A stretch of 64,000 bases of DNA from Pseudocercospora fijiensis CIRAD86 (lineage: Eukaryota > Ascomycota > Dothideomycetes > Mycosphaerellales > Mycosphaerellaceae): NCBI RefSeq assembly GCF_000340215.1, contig NW_006921534.1, forward strand, positions 4,773,041 to 4,837,040, written 5' to 3'. Shown here in pieces: positions 22,080 through 33,099 of the stretch (position 1 is the first letter of the stretch; each line of letters begins with the position of its first letter). The position numbers were made by a program, and so were the translations under genes. Under the pieces are notes generated by a model. That model did no database searches, was not told where the DNA came from, and saw only the letters and a list, made by a program, of their open reading frames with translations.

Positions 22080-23095
22080 GAGATAGGCAGTACTCGACGT
22101 ACTACCTCTAGTATCAGCAGTATACTAGGAACCTATACCGGAAACGATTCCCTTAAGATCGGAAAGCTAGACTTTTATTACGGCGACCGAGATAAGTTCG
22201 ATACCTAGGTTAGCTAGATAGATATGTATTTTATATTTAACTAGGTTTAAGACAACTTAAAGCTAGTCTTCGCAACGACGTTTATACGAAGCAGGGCTTA
22301 GTATTAGGTTAAACTATTTCTTAGGACCTATCTAGATAGCAACGGGACCGACAATTCGGATAGAATCTTCGCAAGCTACGAAAATCTCAAGCGTACGATA
22401 AAGAAGGTCTTTAGATCTTCTAACGAGGTTACTACCGCAGTTAGGGTTATCTAACACTTAACTTAGAAGGGGTTATATACCGATTACGCCGCTAAATTTT
22501 AGGAATACGCCTAACTTACGGATTAGGACGACGAAGCTCTTATAACAATATATCGGCGAGGTCTTAAGGATAATGTTAAAGACGAGCTTATACGCGACGG
22601 TAGAAAAATAGATAATATAGGAATATTAGTTAAGGTTACGATCGATCTCGACGATAGGCTCTACGAACGAGCTTTAGAACGACGCTACGATTCCAAGACT
22701 TCTAGAAAAGCTAGCTATACTCCTAGATACGATAATAGACGAAACTATAGTACCTGCGATAAACTAAAGAGGAACAACTACTATAGTACGCAATTAATAG
22801 AGCTAGACGCTATCTAGAAGGGTCGAGTATTTAAAGGAAGAAAAGGTAAGAGTTCGCCTAAGAAAGTAGGAAGATTGACTTACTATACGTATAGCAAGGA
22901 AGGCTATATAGTACGGAACTGCCGCGGTAAGAATATAGTGCGACGCGAATAGTTTAATATAATGCAACGAAAGGACTCGGCTAGAGAAGGCTACCGAATA
23001 ATAGTAGAGCTATACTCTATTAATAACGCGCCGAGGACCTACGAAGAGGTCGTAAAGAAAGAGCTACGACAAATCTATATAATAGTACGACGATA
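22080..23095 (+). pseudogene. gag of Gypsy element 1
   Basis: A continuous frame interrupted mainly by TAG covers the gag region. Near its end, at 22,881-22,922, lies a CCHC zinc knuckle (C-X2-C-X4-H-X4-C). The first two Cys and the His now read Tyr (tac, tat, tat) and only the last Cys (tgc) survives. The surrounding residues, including SKEG and IVRN, fit a retroviral-type nucleocapsid. The knuckle would have bound element RNA. Confidence 0.8.
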
Positions 23096-23499
23096 AGAAC
23101 CTGTATATAGAACCCTTTGCTAGAGATTCTACTACGACGACTAGTACCGAATTTATTATTCTACTAAAATAGAAGCAGGATTCTTCCCTTAGATTAGGCG
23201 ACTCGTACGAGAAGATACGAAATCCTAGTTAGAAGAAGAAACGATTAATAAATCTTGCTTAGATGCCGACGATAAAGAAAACCGAGATCTAGAAGCTTTA
23301 TTCCCTCTCGGGGAGGAGTTAGGAGCTATCCTAGAAGTACCGGAGTCCCCTTAGTAAGAGGAGGAATAGTAAGAAGATTTAGAAGGAAGTCTAGATACCG
23401 AGGAAGAAACTACGGGTAGGGAAAGTAAAGACGAATTCGGGATTAACGACGATACGATCCTTACGTTTATAATAGACATACCTATAGCAGCGCGAACAA

Positions 23500-26400
23500 T
23501 CGCCTTATATCTAGTACGCAAATACGAGGAAATGTTTCTAAAGGTTAACGGATAACGGAAGGTCGATCCTATCTAATTTAATTATTTCTAGATAAGCTTA
23601 CGGGCAAAATTCTAGAATTACCCCCGGATACCTACAAACTATACGTACTATAACTTTATTACGGAGCGAGTACCGATAGGAAGTATAATTACGCCCTACG
23701 GATACGTCCTACCCGACGAAAGGACGATTATTACTTAAGATATACGTTAGACGGTCTAGCGATTAAATTAGCAATACCGAAAGGCTATAGTAGCGTAGGG
23801 ACGGGATATATATAACGATACCCTCGAGGAAAAATTATATACCGAAGAAGCACGAACGGTAGGACTACGGATCCGTAGCTAGTTAGAACAACGTTAAGCT
23901 ACTAATTAGTCGGGAAACGGACTAACTCTCTAGATTAGAGCGTTCTAAGAGAGTTCCTTAATACCGAAAGCGCTTAAGCATTAATAGTAGTCTTCCGTAT
24001 AAAAGTTATCGTTAACGGGCACCCGACGAGTATATTAATAGATTCCGGAGCGAGCGGGAACTTTGCCTCCGAATTATTCGTTAAAAGCCGAGGGATCGTA
24101 ACCCGAAGCAGAAGAGAAGGAGCGTATAAACTTACAGCAGCAGATAGGTCACCGCTACCTAGCATAGAACGAGAAACGATACCGTTACTACTAGCTATCT
24201 AATAGCACTACGAGGAGATTGTCTTAGATATTACTAATATAGCTAGTTATAACATTATATTAGGTATACCTTAGTTAAGAAAGTATAACCTAGTCGTAGA
24301 CTAGAGAAGAGGAGTACTTATATTTAAGGAATGCGACTATATAATCGGCATTCAACCTATATAGCGGCAGCGTTCGCAGGCAGATAAGATTAACAAACGC
24401 AGAGCGACTCGTAAGACGTTTACGTCGATAGGAATTACGGAGAACCGTATTCAACCCGGATCGACACTACCGTTAGGTTAGGAGGGTTATAATAATAATT
24501 ACGGGAAGGATAGAAGTTATACGCTATCGAAGAATAAAACTAGAATCTCGGACCTAGATATTCCTAAAGAGTATAGTAAGTAGAAGCGACTCTTTAAAGA
24601 GGAGAGAGGCAAGGCAGCCTTACCTAAACACTAACTATAGGATTATAAGATACACTTATAGCCTAGGAAAGAGCCTCTATAGGGACCTTTATACGCAATG
24701 TCTAAGAAAGAGCTTAAAACCCTAGACAAGTAGCTAAAAGAGAAATTAGAAAAAGGCTAGATACGGAAGTCGACATCCTCGGTAGCCTTACTAGTAATGT
24801 TCGTTCCGAAAGCCGGATTAGACGAAGGACGGCTAGTAGTCGATTTTAGACGACTTAACGACATTACAATTAAGAACCGGTACCTACTACCGAATATCGA
24901 AGAAATATAAGACCGATTAACTAGATTAGACTAGTATACGAAGATTAACCTACGCGATGCGTTTTACGCAATACGTATAGCAGCTAGATACGAATAGATC
25001 TAAGATAACAGCATTCCGAACAAGATATAGGCTTTACGAATTCTTAGTTATGCCTATAGGACTTACAAATGCCCTAGCGTTATATTAAGACCTTATAAAC
25101 GAAGTCCTCCGAGACCTTCTAGATATATACGTTATCGCATATATAGACGATATCTTAGTCTATACTAAGGGAGCTCTCGCGGACTATATACGAATAGTGC
25201 AGGATGTCTTTAAACGATTTACTTAAGTAGGATTTAAGACTATATCTAAGAAATGCGAATTCTATAAGAAGGAAGTTAAGTTCCTAGGATTTATTATTAG
25301 TACTATAGGAATTAGGATTAATCTAGAAAAAACCAAGTTAATATAGGAATAACCAACGCCTATATATATTAAAGACGTACAATCATTCCTAGGATTAGCT
25401 AACTATAATAGGAAATTTATCGAGGGCTACTCTAAGATAGCGGCACCCCTTATAGAGCTTATAAAGAAAAACAAGAAATAGAACTAGAGTACGAAGGAAG
25501 ACGAAGCGTTTAGGTAGCTAAAGAAGCAATGCGTTTCTACGCTAACGCTACGATTATTCGATAGGAATAAGGCAGTCTAGATAGAAACGGACGCGTCGGA
25601 TAGGGCTATAGGAGTATGCCTTATATAGGAGCATAACGGGAAACGACACCCGGTAGCCTATTACTCGAGAAAGATATTACCCGCGGAACAGAACTACGAT
25701 ATCTATAATAAGGAGCTACTTGCAATAGTTGTATTACTATAACACTAGCGAGTATACGCGGAAGGAGTACTAAGTCTTACGATTCTTTCTAGTTATAGGA
25801 ATCTAACTTGCTTTACTACGACTAAAGTACTAACCCGAAGATAGGCCCGCTAGTCGGAGCTACTAGGATAGTATAAGTTCGAAATCCGCTATACCCTAGG
25901 ACGCGAGAACGGACGAGCCGACGTACTAAGCCGCCGTAGCGACTATATAGAGGGTTACGAACTAGTACAGTAGTAGATATTAGAAGCAAACTAAGACGGA
26001 AGCCTTAGTGCTAATACAAAAGAACTTAACTATATTATACGAGTTCTTTAGGATATAGAAGAACAGTTCCTAATCGAATATAGGAAATACTAAGTACCTA
26101 AGGAACGAGTTACGGAGTGTATACGACAATACTGCGACGGACTAGAAATTAGATACCCTAGAGTTTCAAAAACAATAGAACTAGTTAAGCGAAGCTTCGG
26201 ATTCCTATATATGCGACAACGAGTTCTAGAATATATTAAGAAATGTCTATAATATTAGCGTAATAAGGCTAATAGATACGCTAGATATAGACATATCCAA
26301 TTTAGAACGCTACTAGATAAACTATAGGACGAAGTTATAATAGACTTTATTACGAAACTACCGAAGTCTAAGGATCCGGTTATAGGATATAGCTACGATA

Positions 26401-27330
26401 TAATACTTGTTATAGTCGATAGGCTTACGAAATATATATACTTCATTCCTACTAACGAAGCAAGTACAGTAGAGCAACTCGGATACCTCGTACTAGATAG
26501 ACTTATACGATACTACGGATTTCTAAAGACCTATATTACGGATAGAGACAAGCTCTTTACGTTAAACTACTAGAAGACGCTTACAGCGATACTTAGAATT
26601 AAGCATAAGCTATTAACGGTATACTATCTATAGATAGACGGCTAAACGGAAGTTAAGAATCAGGCCTTAGAGGTATACTTACGGCACTATATTAATTACG
26701 CACAAAACAATTAGGCATCGCTATTGCCTATAGCATAACTTACACTAAACAACTAACAATCTAAGACTACGAAAGAGATACTATTCTTCGCTAATTTTAG
26801 GAAACATCCGTAGCTGTTCGGGGAACAGTATTTATAGCATTTATACGCGGATAAAGCGATAGTCGCTTTAGAAGACTTAAAGCAGGTATATAAACAATTA
26901 TAAAGGGCAATTGCCGAGTCTTAAGAAAAGATTACGGGACTATATAATACTAAACGAAAAATAGCACCTTAGCTAAAAAAGGGGGATAAGGTCTACCTCC
27001 TAATAAAGAATCTAAAAACCCGGAGATCGACTAAGAAACTAGACTACGTTAAAGTCGGGCCATTTTTGATTAATAAGCCTAAAGGACTAGTTAATTACCG
27101 ACTTAAACTACCGGACGACGCGAAAATCCACCTAGTATTCTATATCTCTATACTAGAACCTATAGACGCCGAAACACTGTATTAAGAAACACTTCACTTC
27201 TAACCTAAGGAAGAAAATAAGTTTAAAGTCGAGAAAATCCTAGATTAGCAAGGTTAGAAATACCTTATTAAATAGAAAGGATACCTACATTTAGAAAACA
27301 CTTAGGAACTAAAAGAAAACCTATAGAACT
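23500..27330 (+). pseudogene. pol of Gypsy element 1 (PR-RT-RNaseH-IN-chromodomain)
   Basis: The domains can be followed in order. Protease has the active-site motif DSGAS at 24,041. RT has VVDFRRLNDITIKNRY at about 24,836, then FLVMPIGLTNA and YIDD at 25,140-25,151. RNase H has ETDASD at about 25,584. Integrase has DFITKLPKSKDP at about 26,343, followed by ITDRDKLF. The chromodomain at 27,228-27,330 starts VEKILD, with KGY and ENT blocks. Protease and early RT are in one frame; the catalytic RT onwards is in another, so an indel lies near 25,000 (around gaatagatct). Both conserved Trp of the chromodomain are TAG. Chromodomains of this type are known to guide integration to marked chromatin. 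The gene is dead. Confidence 0.88.
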
Positions 27331-27696
27331 GTTAGTAGATAATTAGAAAATATCAAAACTAGACAAAAAAGAAATAACTAGCATAGGAATTAAACCTACA
27401 ATCTCTTAGACCCTATCGATTATAGCGCCTTAGAGTTCTTAACGACCTAGGGTAGTATAGCTCGAGGAGCGGGGACTCTAATAGCGTACCTAGCAACTAT
27501 GTCTTTTGCAGCTAAGAATTATACTACTAGACTAACTAGCTAGAAGATAAAATAGATAGGAAATATTAAAAATATATACCTTTAGGATACTAGACTCTCG
27601 GCACTCCTACTAGGGATTTTAGAGACAGGCTAGGATGTCCTATCTAGACGACTCTAGTTATAAGGCGATATCTATAATCGGCTATCTAGGGGAAAT

Positions 27697-28237
27697 GGCT
27701 CGTTAGTAGGCAACGAGAATAATATTGGCTCTATAAGCGAAGAGCCTAGCTCTCTTTCGAGCTCTTCCGCCTATTAAATAGAGGCTTCCTCTACCTTAAA
27801 AGCTTATACCTCCCGATCTTCCTTTATATATAGCGACTTACGTAAGCGACGGACCTTTAGGCTTTACGCGATGCTCGAAAAGCTTCCGCGTAAGAAGGTC
27901 CTCCTCCTCTTCGGCCGCTTCGAGATCTTTAGCTATCTTTAGGCGCGCCTTCTAGATTTTTTTATACTCTATACGAGTAACTTATATATTATAGGACTAG
28001 CCGTATAGGGCGTACTCGGAGTAGCGACCGGAACGAAGATCGACTTTATAGGATTTACCGGCCTATTCGTAATAAAAGTAGCGGATCGGTATTTCGAGGC
28101 AGTCGGCGAGAATATTATTTGCGATATTTTCCTTACGCTAGCGAGAAGACAAGTCCTTCGATAACTTTAGTATAACAAAGAAGTTAGAATTAGAAAGTTC
28201 CGGAATAAGGGACTATTCCGCTTAAGGAAGGGGATAG
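27697..28237 (+). pseudogene. Extra post-pol reading frame in Gypsy element 1
   Basis: Downstream of the chromodomain a third frame stays protein-like up to the 3' LTR, broken only by RIP-type stops. It contains a Ser-rich start (SEEPSSLSSSSAY), a basic stretch, LEKLPRKKVLLLFGRFE, and then a hydrophobic section with LYIIGLAV and GVATGTKIDFIGFTGLF before a basic C terminus. I do not recognise it. The hydrophobic section could be a membrane segment, but RIP itself raises Ile and Tyr content. It may be a small accessory ORF or the 3' part of an unrelated insertion. Confidence 0.4.
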
Positions 28238-28583
28238 TGTTACGGATCTAATTAGTTAGAGTCCTTATATAATCTTAGAGCGACGCTAAGACTAGTAGGC
28301 TAAGCTATCGCTCTATCTTACTAGGAGCGATAAGAGCGGTCGAGAGCGATAGCGTCGCTTACGTCGCTTACGACTATAGATAAGATATCTCCTTTGTATT
28401 TAGGAACGCCGGAATGCCCTTATAGCTCGAGGCGTTTAACTTATATTACCTACTTACTAATTAGAATTACCTTTATACTAATTATTCTGTCTCTACCTCC
28501 CGCTTATATTAGCCTCTCTAAAGAAGCCTCGGCTTGCACGTAATAAGAAGTTACCTAACGATCTGTCGCGAGTAACCGTAATA
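28238..28583 (+). repeat. 3' LTR of Gypsy element 1
   Basis: This LTR is 346 bp and pairs with 21672-22017. It starts tgttacgg and ends ccgtaata, with the terminal CA changed to TA. Confidence 0.96.
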
Positions 28584-28700
28584 TCCGATTCCTATCCGAT
28601 TCCTATCCGATTCCTATCCGATTCCTATCCGATTCCTAGCTAATCCCTATCTTATTCCTATCCGATTTCTATTTTATTCCTATCCGCTTTCTATTTAATT
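28584..28700. repeat. Right part of split 11-bp minisatellite
   Basis: Five clear units of tccgattccta directly follow the 3' LTR and then degrade into ttcctatccgctttc-like units. The left part of the same array ends at 21,671. Confidence 0.88.
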
Positions 28701-29815
28701 ATTATCTAATTCCTTTCTAATATTAGCTAGTAACCGGCCCTACACCTATAGGCTAGTTTTAAGCCTATATAAGAGGCCTCCTTCGGTAGAGTAGACAGAT
28801 TATTAACCTCGTATAGTATATTGTTTATATTACACTTCTATAATGCCTATATTGTAGGGCTCTAGTTATTAGCCTAAGCGACAGTCTCGTTATCCTATCT
28901 TGCTAAACATAGCTGCCTATATTGCTATAGGTCGTGTTACCCTCGGTAGCCTATACTATTACTATAAGTAGCGGTAGTAGTATTAGTTTCCGTCCTTTAT
29001 TAGAGCCGAAGGTAGAGCTATCTCTTTATATCTAACAGGTTCGGGTATATTAAAGGTGGTCTCTAGGTACGAATAGCTATAACCGAAGCGAGGGCATAAT
29101 AAGAGCCTACGATACGGACGATACCGAAGTATCTTAAGGGGTCGTTACGATAAGTAGAGAAACCTCTTAACGAGGGCATCGCTTTAACCCCGAAAAGCTG
29201 CAAACCCTTAGGACTGTTACAGCTTAGGGCCTAGTCTATAACTATAGCTAGCTTCTAAGGACTCGGCTCTAGGTCGAAGACCTATTTAGTACCGCTTACT
29301 CGAGATAAGCTACCGCCCGCCTAAGAAGGAGATAGATTAATTACCTATCGGCCTTGCTTAGTTTACTAAGACTATTTATACAATAGCAATTTCTAGATTA
29401 CAGGTCGGATGCCTAGACAGTTCCCCTATTAACTAGATAGATTGCTTCGGGATTCGCTACCTCGTTCGGATAGTACTTAGCCTTCTACTAGAAAAAGAAG
29501 GTCCCCGCCCCCCCCGCCTAGCTAAAGGAGATAACGATAGTTAGTAAAGTAGCTAGTTTCTAGGATCTAGGTGTAAATAGAGATTGCAGTTCCTTCCTCC
29601 GAGCGGCTTTTGTCTAAATTTACTAAATTAAAGCTCCTAGGGGTGTCTAGGCGACCCCTAAGAGACTAAACTCTAATACTACCCTAAGGGTAATATTAGA
29701 AGAAAACAGCCTAGCATACTATTTTCTCGCATAGCAACATCGAAACAAACCTATAATATACACTAAAAACACTTTCCTATAGTACTTTATTTTAACTACT
29801 TTATAACAATCGAAT
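28701..29815. other. Unassigned repeat DNA upstream of Gypsy element 2
   Basis: RIP-affected DNA without a clear ORF. A segment at about 28,711-29,027 starts tattag and ends ctaaca and contains cctatataagagg, so it could be an LTR with a TATA box, but I find no partner copy in the window. A palindrome lies at 29,673-29,699. Confidence 0.4.
29673..29699. repeat. Palindrome, TACTACCCTAAGGGTA family, copy 1
   Basis: A near-perfect inverted repeat of about 27 bp centred on ccctaaggg. Four relatives occur in the window at 33,810, 37,812, 38,247 and 41,514. Confidence 0.75.
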
Positions 29816-29819
29816 AAGC

Positions 29820-31431
29820 TCTAGCGAAAGCGAGCATTACAAATTAGCGGAATCTTCGGAATCTAATAACCTACCGGACCCTATTAACGAAGAAATCAGG
29901 CGACGACTAGTTGTTATAAGCGCCGTCGACCTAGGGGCTATCGAGCCTTCTACGCCCGAGGCTCTCTATAATATCGTTATAAAGATAATTTAAGGGCAAA
30001 CTAACCTTCTCCGTTAGAATAGGCGTCGCCCGCTAGAGCTAGGAAGTAGTAGGAACCCTTTATTCGAAGGGTAGAACGCTACGGCGCACGTAGAACGCTT
30101 TAAGGACAACTTAGCCGAGTATAGACTCGAAAAGGAGTCGGACTAGTATAAGGTCCGGTCCCTTACGAGGACTACTATTACTAAGCTTTACCGAACCCTT
30201 AGAACCCTAGTTAGCTACCTAGAAAAGGACGACAAGTCTAATACCGACTAGGAGGTCTTTAAGTAGGCCTTTATAAGGGAGTATCGGGATCGCGATAGCC
30301 GTCGCATTAAAGGCAGTCGTACGTAGCTTAAGAACCTCTATATAGAGAGGCGTACCGAAGATAACGACCTAAAGGAGTACGTCCGCGAGTTTGTTAAGTT
30401 AGCGGACGGCATCGACTAGTAGGACCTCGAGAATTCTTAGAGAACGAGGCTACTCCTTAAAGGGTTGCCGTAGTCTATAGCTAAGCGTATCTTCCGTCGC
30501 TATAAGCTTAGCGAAGCCAATCCCGAGACCTTTAGGAAGTATAAAGAGGTCCTAGAGGCTATTAAGGACGATATTAATAGCTCCGTCGATATAAAGAAGT
30601 TTATTTACGGCGAGGACCGGAATAACCTAGCCTAGGTAAGGAACGATACCTCGGGAACTAGAGGGCCTAAGTTTCTTTCTAAATCGTAAAGTAGTCCTAG
30701 TACCGTAACTCCTACTATTACTAAGCATTCTTAGGACATTGCGGACTTGGCTAAATCCCTAGCCTAGCTCAACCTTAATACGAAAGCACTATAGCGAGTT
30801 AGGGAGGTCCTTAATACTAGTATACTAAAGGATGTACTACTAGTCTGCTAGGTCTCCGATCCTAACTACCCTAAGGCCCTTTTAGTTAACGTCTACGCTA
30901 TACGGAAGATCTATTCTAACTTAGATAGCAAGTGCTAGATATACGGCGGTTTCAAATATATTCAATTAGACTACCCTATCTAGAAGGAGCTTCTTAAGAG
31001 GAAGCTCGTTATATAGGTAAATAGTCGGTTCTACTATACCGATACTAGCGACAAGATTAACTTCGAGTAGGATCGTAGAGCCCCGAAGCTACCTTAACTT
31101 AGGAGTCTTCTAGAGAAGAAGTATAGTAGTAAGATCGAGTTTAAGGATACTAGGAATAGTACCCTCGCCGCTATTACTAGACGAGAAACTTAGAAGGTTA
31201 GAGCAAAATAGGTTAAGGAGCGGAGCAGTAACGGTACTACTAAGCCTATTAAAGTCAACTTTGTTTCTTAGGACCCGGACGTAGTTACTAATGTTTACGC
31301 GGTTACTAAGAACAGCGTAGATGTCTACGCTACTATAAGGTCCTAAACTTAGTCGTCCTAAACCTAGTCCTAGGGTAAGGGTAAAAGCCCGTAGAACCCT
31401 ACCCGCCCTAGTGCGGCAGCCCCTACTAGGA
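29820..31431 (+). pseudogene. gag of Gypsy element 2
   Basis: A single frame with TAG interruptions reads through a helical capsid-like region (YVREFVKLADGID, KYKEVLEAIKDDINSS). At about 30,930-30,972 there is a CCHC knuckle in which Cys2, His and Cys3 now read Tyr and the Trp after Cys1 is TAG. The frame continues to the MITE and resumes after it: joining across one copy of the 8-bp duplication gives APTRILKKQ without a shift. Confidence 0.75.
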
Positions 31432-31813
31432 TAGACCCCGTAGTAGTCCAGGTTGGTTTGGTTTAGTTTGCTAAGCCGAAATTCTAGTTTAGTTTAGTTT
31501 AGTTTGCTAAGAAACCGGTATACGGACCGGTTTGCCGGCTACGTGCCGGCTACAGACAAAAACCTATCCTAAAACACGTCTAAACAGCCCGAAACATAGA
31601 TGTAATCGTATAGCGTATACAATATAGGGCCCCCGTCGCGTCCCGGACTCGTTCCGAGGTCGTCGTATATCGTCGGATTCGTCGCAGTTTGCTCGGAAAC
31701 TAGCTTAGACTAGCGGGGCAAAAAACTAAACCGGAACTAAACCGGAGGGGTACCGCTAAGAAACTAAACTATATACGTTTAGTAGTTCGGAAACCGAACT
31801 ACTGCGGGGTCTA
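31432..31813. mobile_element. 382-bp MITE, copy 1 (8-bp TSD, hAT-like)
   Basis: The element starts TAGACCCCGTAGTAGT and ends with the reverse complement of TAGACCCCGCAGTAGT, a 16-bp terminal inverted repeat with one mismatch. It is flanked by a perfect 8-bp duplication TACTAGGA (31424-31431 and 31814-31821). It has no coding capacity; the interior holds gtttagttt subterminal repeats. The 8-bp duplication and TAG-initial ends fit the hAT superfamily (family knowledge; the TIR is not a textbook hAT match). It keeps many CA and TG dinucleotides, unlike its host. Confidence 0.92.
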
Positions 31814-32274
31814 TACTAGGATACTTAAGAAGCAGGCAGCTAATAAGGCTAAGAAATAGCGAGAATTAGTTACTAAGACTAAGACACTCTAGACAGCCGA
31901 AGACCGTATAACCCGAGCTAGTATAGCCTCTCTAGAGGTCCTAGAGACTCCGGATATCGATATAGAGGATGCTACTACCGACCTTAGTAGTACCCTAGGC
32001 CTAGCTAACCCGCCGGCCTATAAACGAAAGTTAGCCGACCTAAAGAGCTTTCGCTTTAATAGGTATATAAAGAAGTATAGTGCCGGGCCTACTAACTCCT
32101 ACGATATAAAGGCAAATACTCTCTTCTAGGCTTTATAGTTCCTAGACCTTAAGTCTAACGTGTCTATAGGGGAGCTTCTAGTATACGGTTTGCCTACTAA
32201 CCTATTCTAGAGCCGGATTCCTAACGATGCTACCTTTAATATGTGCTTGTAGGCGGCTCCGCGTGCCTACAAAG

Positions 32275-32746
32275 TGCGAGCGAAGCTTCCGCCTTACATA
32301 CCCTTGCAGGTCGCTAGTCGTTGTAGGTCGCTAGTCGTGGTCGTTGTAGGTCGCTAGTCGTGTTACAGGTCGCTAGTCGCTAGTCGTTGCAGGTCGCTAG
32401 TCGTTGTAGGTCGCTAGTCGTTGCAGGTCGCTAGTCGTTATAGGTCGCTAGTCGTTACAGGTCGCTAGTCGTAGTCGTTGCAGGTCGCTAGCTAGTAGCG
32501 CAGTGCTGGCCTTAGGTGCGTGTTAACGGTAGTGTTAGCGCATTATTATTGTCGCGCTTTAAAGGAAGTGACGTAAAAGGAAGGCACGTAATATGCCTAG
32601 AAGCTAGGTTCCTCCGTCCTACTAGTTCGTATAGAATACAGCTAATTAGAGCTTTAGCTTCTGAAATCCGGGGAGTTACGTAGTGATTTCTTAGGGGATT
32701 CGGCTACTATAGTACCCTTGTTATTGTAAGGCGAGCTTCGCTCGCA
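32275..32746. mobile_element. Low-RIP insert with imperfect terminal inverted repeats
   Basis: The left end reads tgcgagcgaagcttccgcc and the right end is its imperfect reverse complement (ggcgagcttcgctcgca). The interior retains CA and TG far more than the surrounding Gypsy sequence and carries a 17-bp tandem array. A short palindrome (ttgtaggc...gcctacaa, about 32,248-32,273) sits just outside the left end and may belong to it. I could not define a target duplication. It is probably a non-autonomous element. Confidence 0.5.
32304..32494. repeat. 17-bp tandem array TTGCAGGTCGCTAGTCG
   Basis: About ten copies, some truncated, vary mainly as ttgcagg, ttgtagg, ttacagg and ttatagg, the C/T and G/A pattern expected of light RIP. 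It lies inside the low-RIP insert. Confidence 0.88.
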
Positions 32747-33099
32747 ATAAAAGACCTTATAGCCCTCCGACGTAAATAGGGGCGAGAGGACTATATCGAC
32801 GTCTCTTCCCTATAGTTCCTTCCTAAATTTTTAGAGGCCTAGGAGTTAGTAGAAGGCGAATTAGTAACCTACGAGAGCTAGGAGACTATCGATAATACTA
32901 ACGAAGAGGGGATTAAGGAGATAGGCCGAGGGGATAATAATAATGCCGACCCTACTTCGGTTTTAGTTTCTATTAAGGCTGTCCGATTTACTAGCTAATA
33001 AATCGGTCGAGTAGGACCTCCTCGACCTAAGGAACTTTACTCTATCCCTAATAATATAGACCTTTCCGCAGTTACCCGTTCCTTTACCGTCGTTCCCGC

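Larger units (their letters stand above)
21672..28583 (+). mobile_element. Complete Ty3/Gypsy chromovirus, RIP-inactivated
   Basis: Two 346-bp LTRs bound a 6,912-bp element, flanked by a perfect 5-bp target duplication TCCGA (21667-21671 and 28584-28588). The LTRs begin TGTTACGG and originally ended CCGTAACA, a perfect terminal inverted repeat; the 3' copy now ends in TA. A purine tract (aaggaagggga, about 28,224-28,234) precedes the 3' LTR. The internal order is gag (frame of 22,881), protease and RT, RNase H, integrase, then a chromodomain, the order of chromoviruses. Seven differences separate the LTRs, all transitions. Many TAG codons and a frameshift in RT make it non-functional. Confidence 0.95.

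Noticed and set aside
28711..29027. Possible LTR (tattag...ctaaca with a TATA-like box) upstream of Gypsy element 2
   Set aside because: No second copy and no matching target duplication were found in the window, so it is not called as an LTR.
31432..31813. MITE first read as a TA-target (Tc1/mariner-like) element
   Set aside because: TA occurs at both edges, but the perfect TACTAGGA octamer and the empty site of copy 2 show an 8-bp duplication, so the TA belongs to the terminal repeat.
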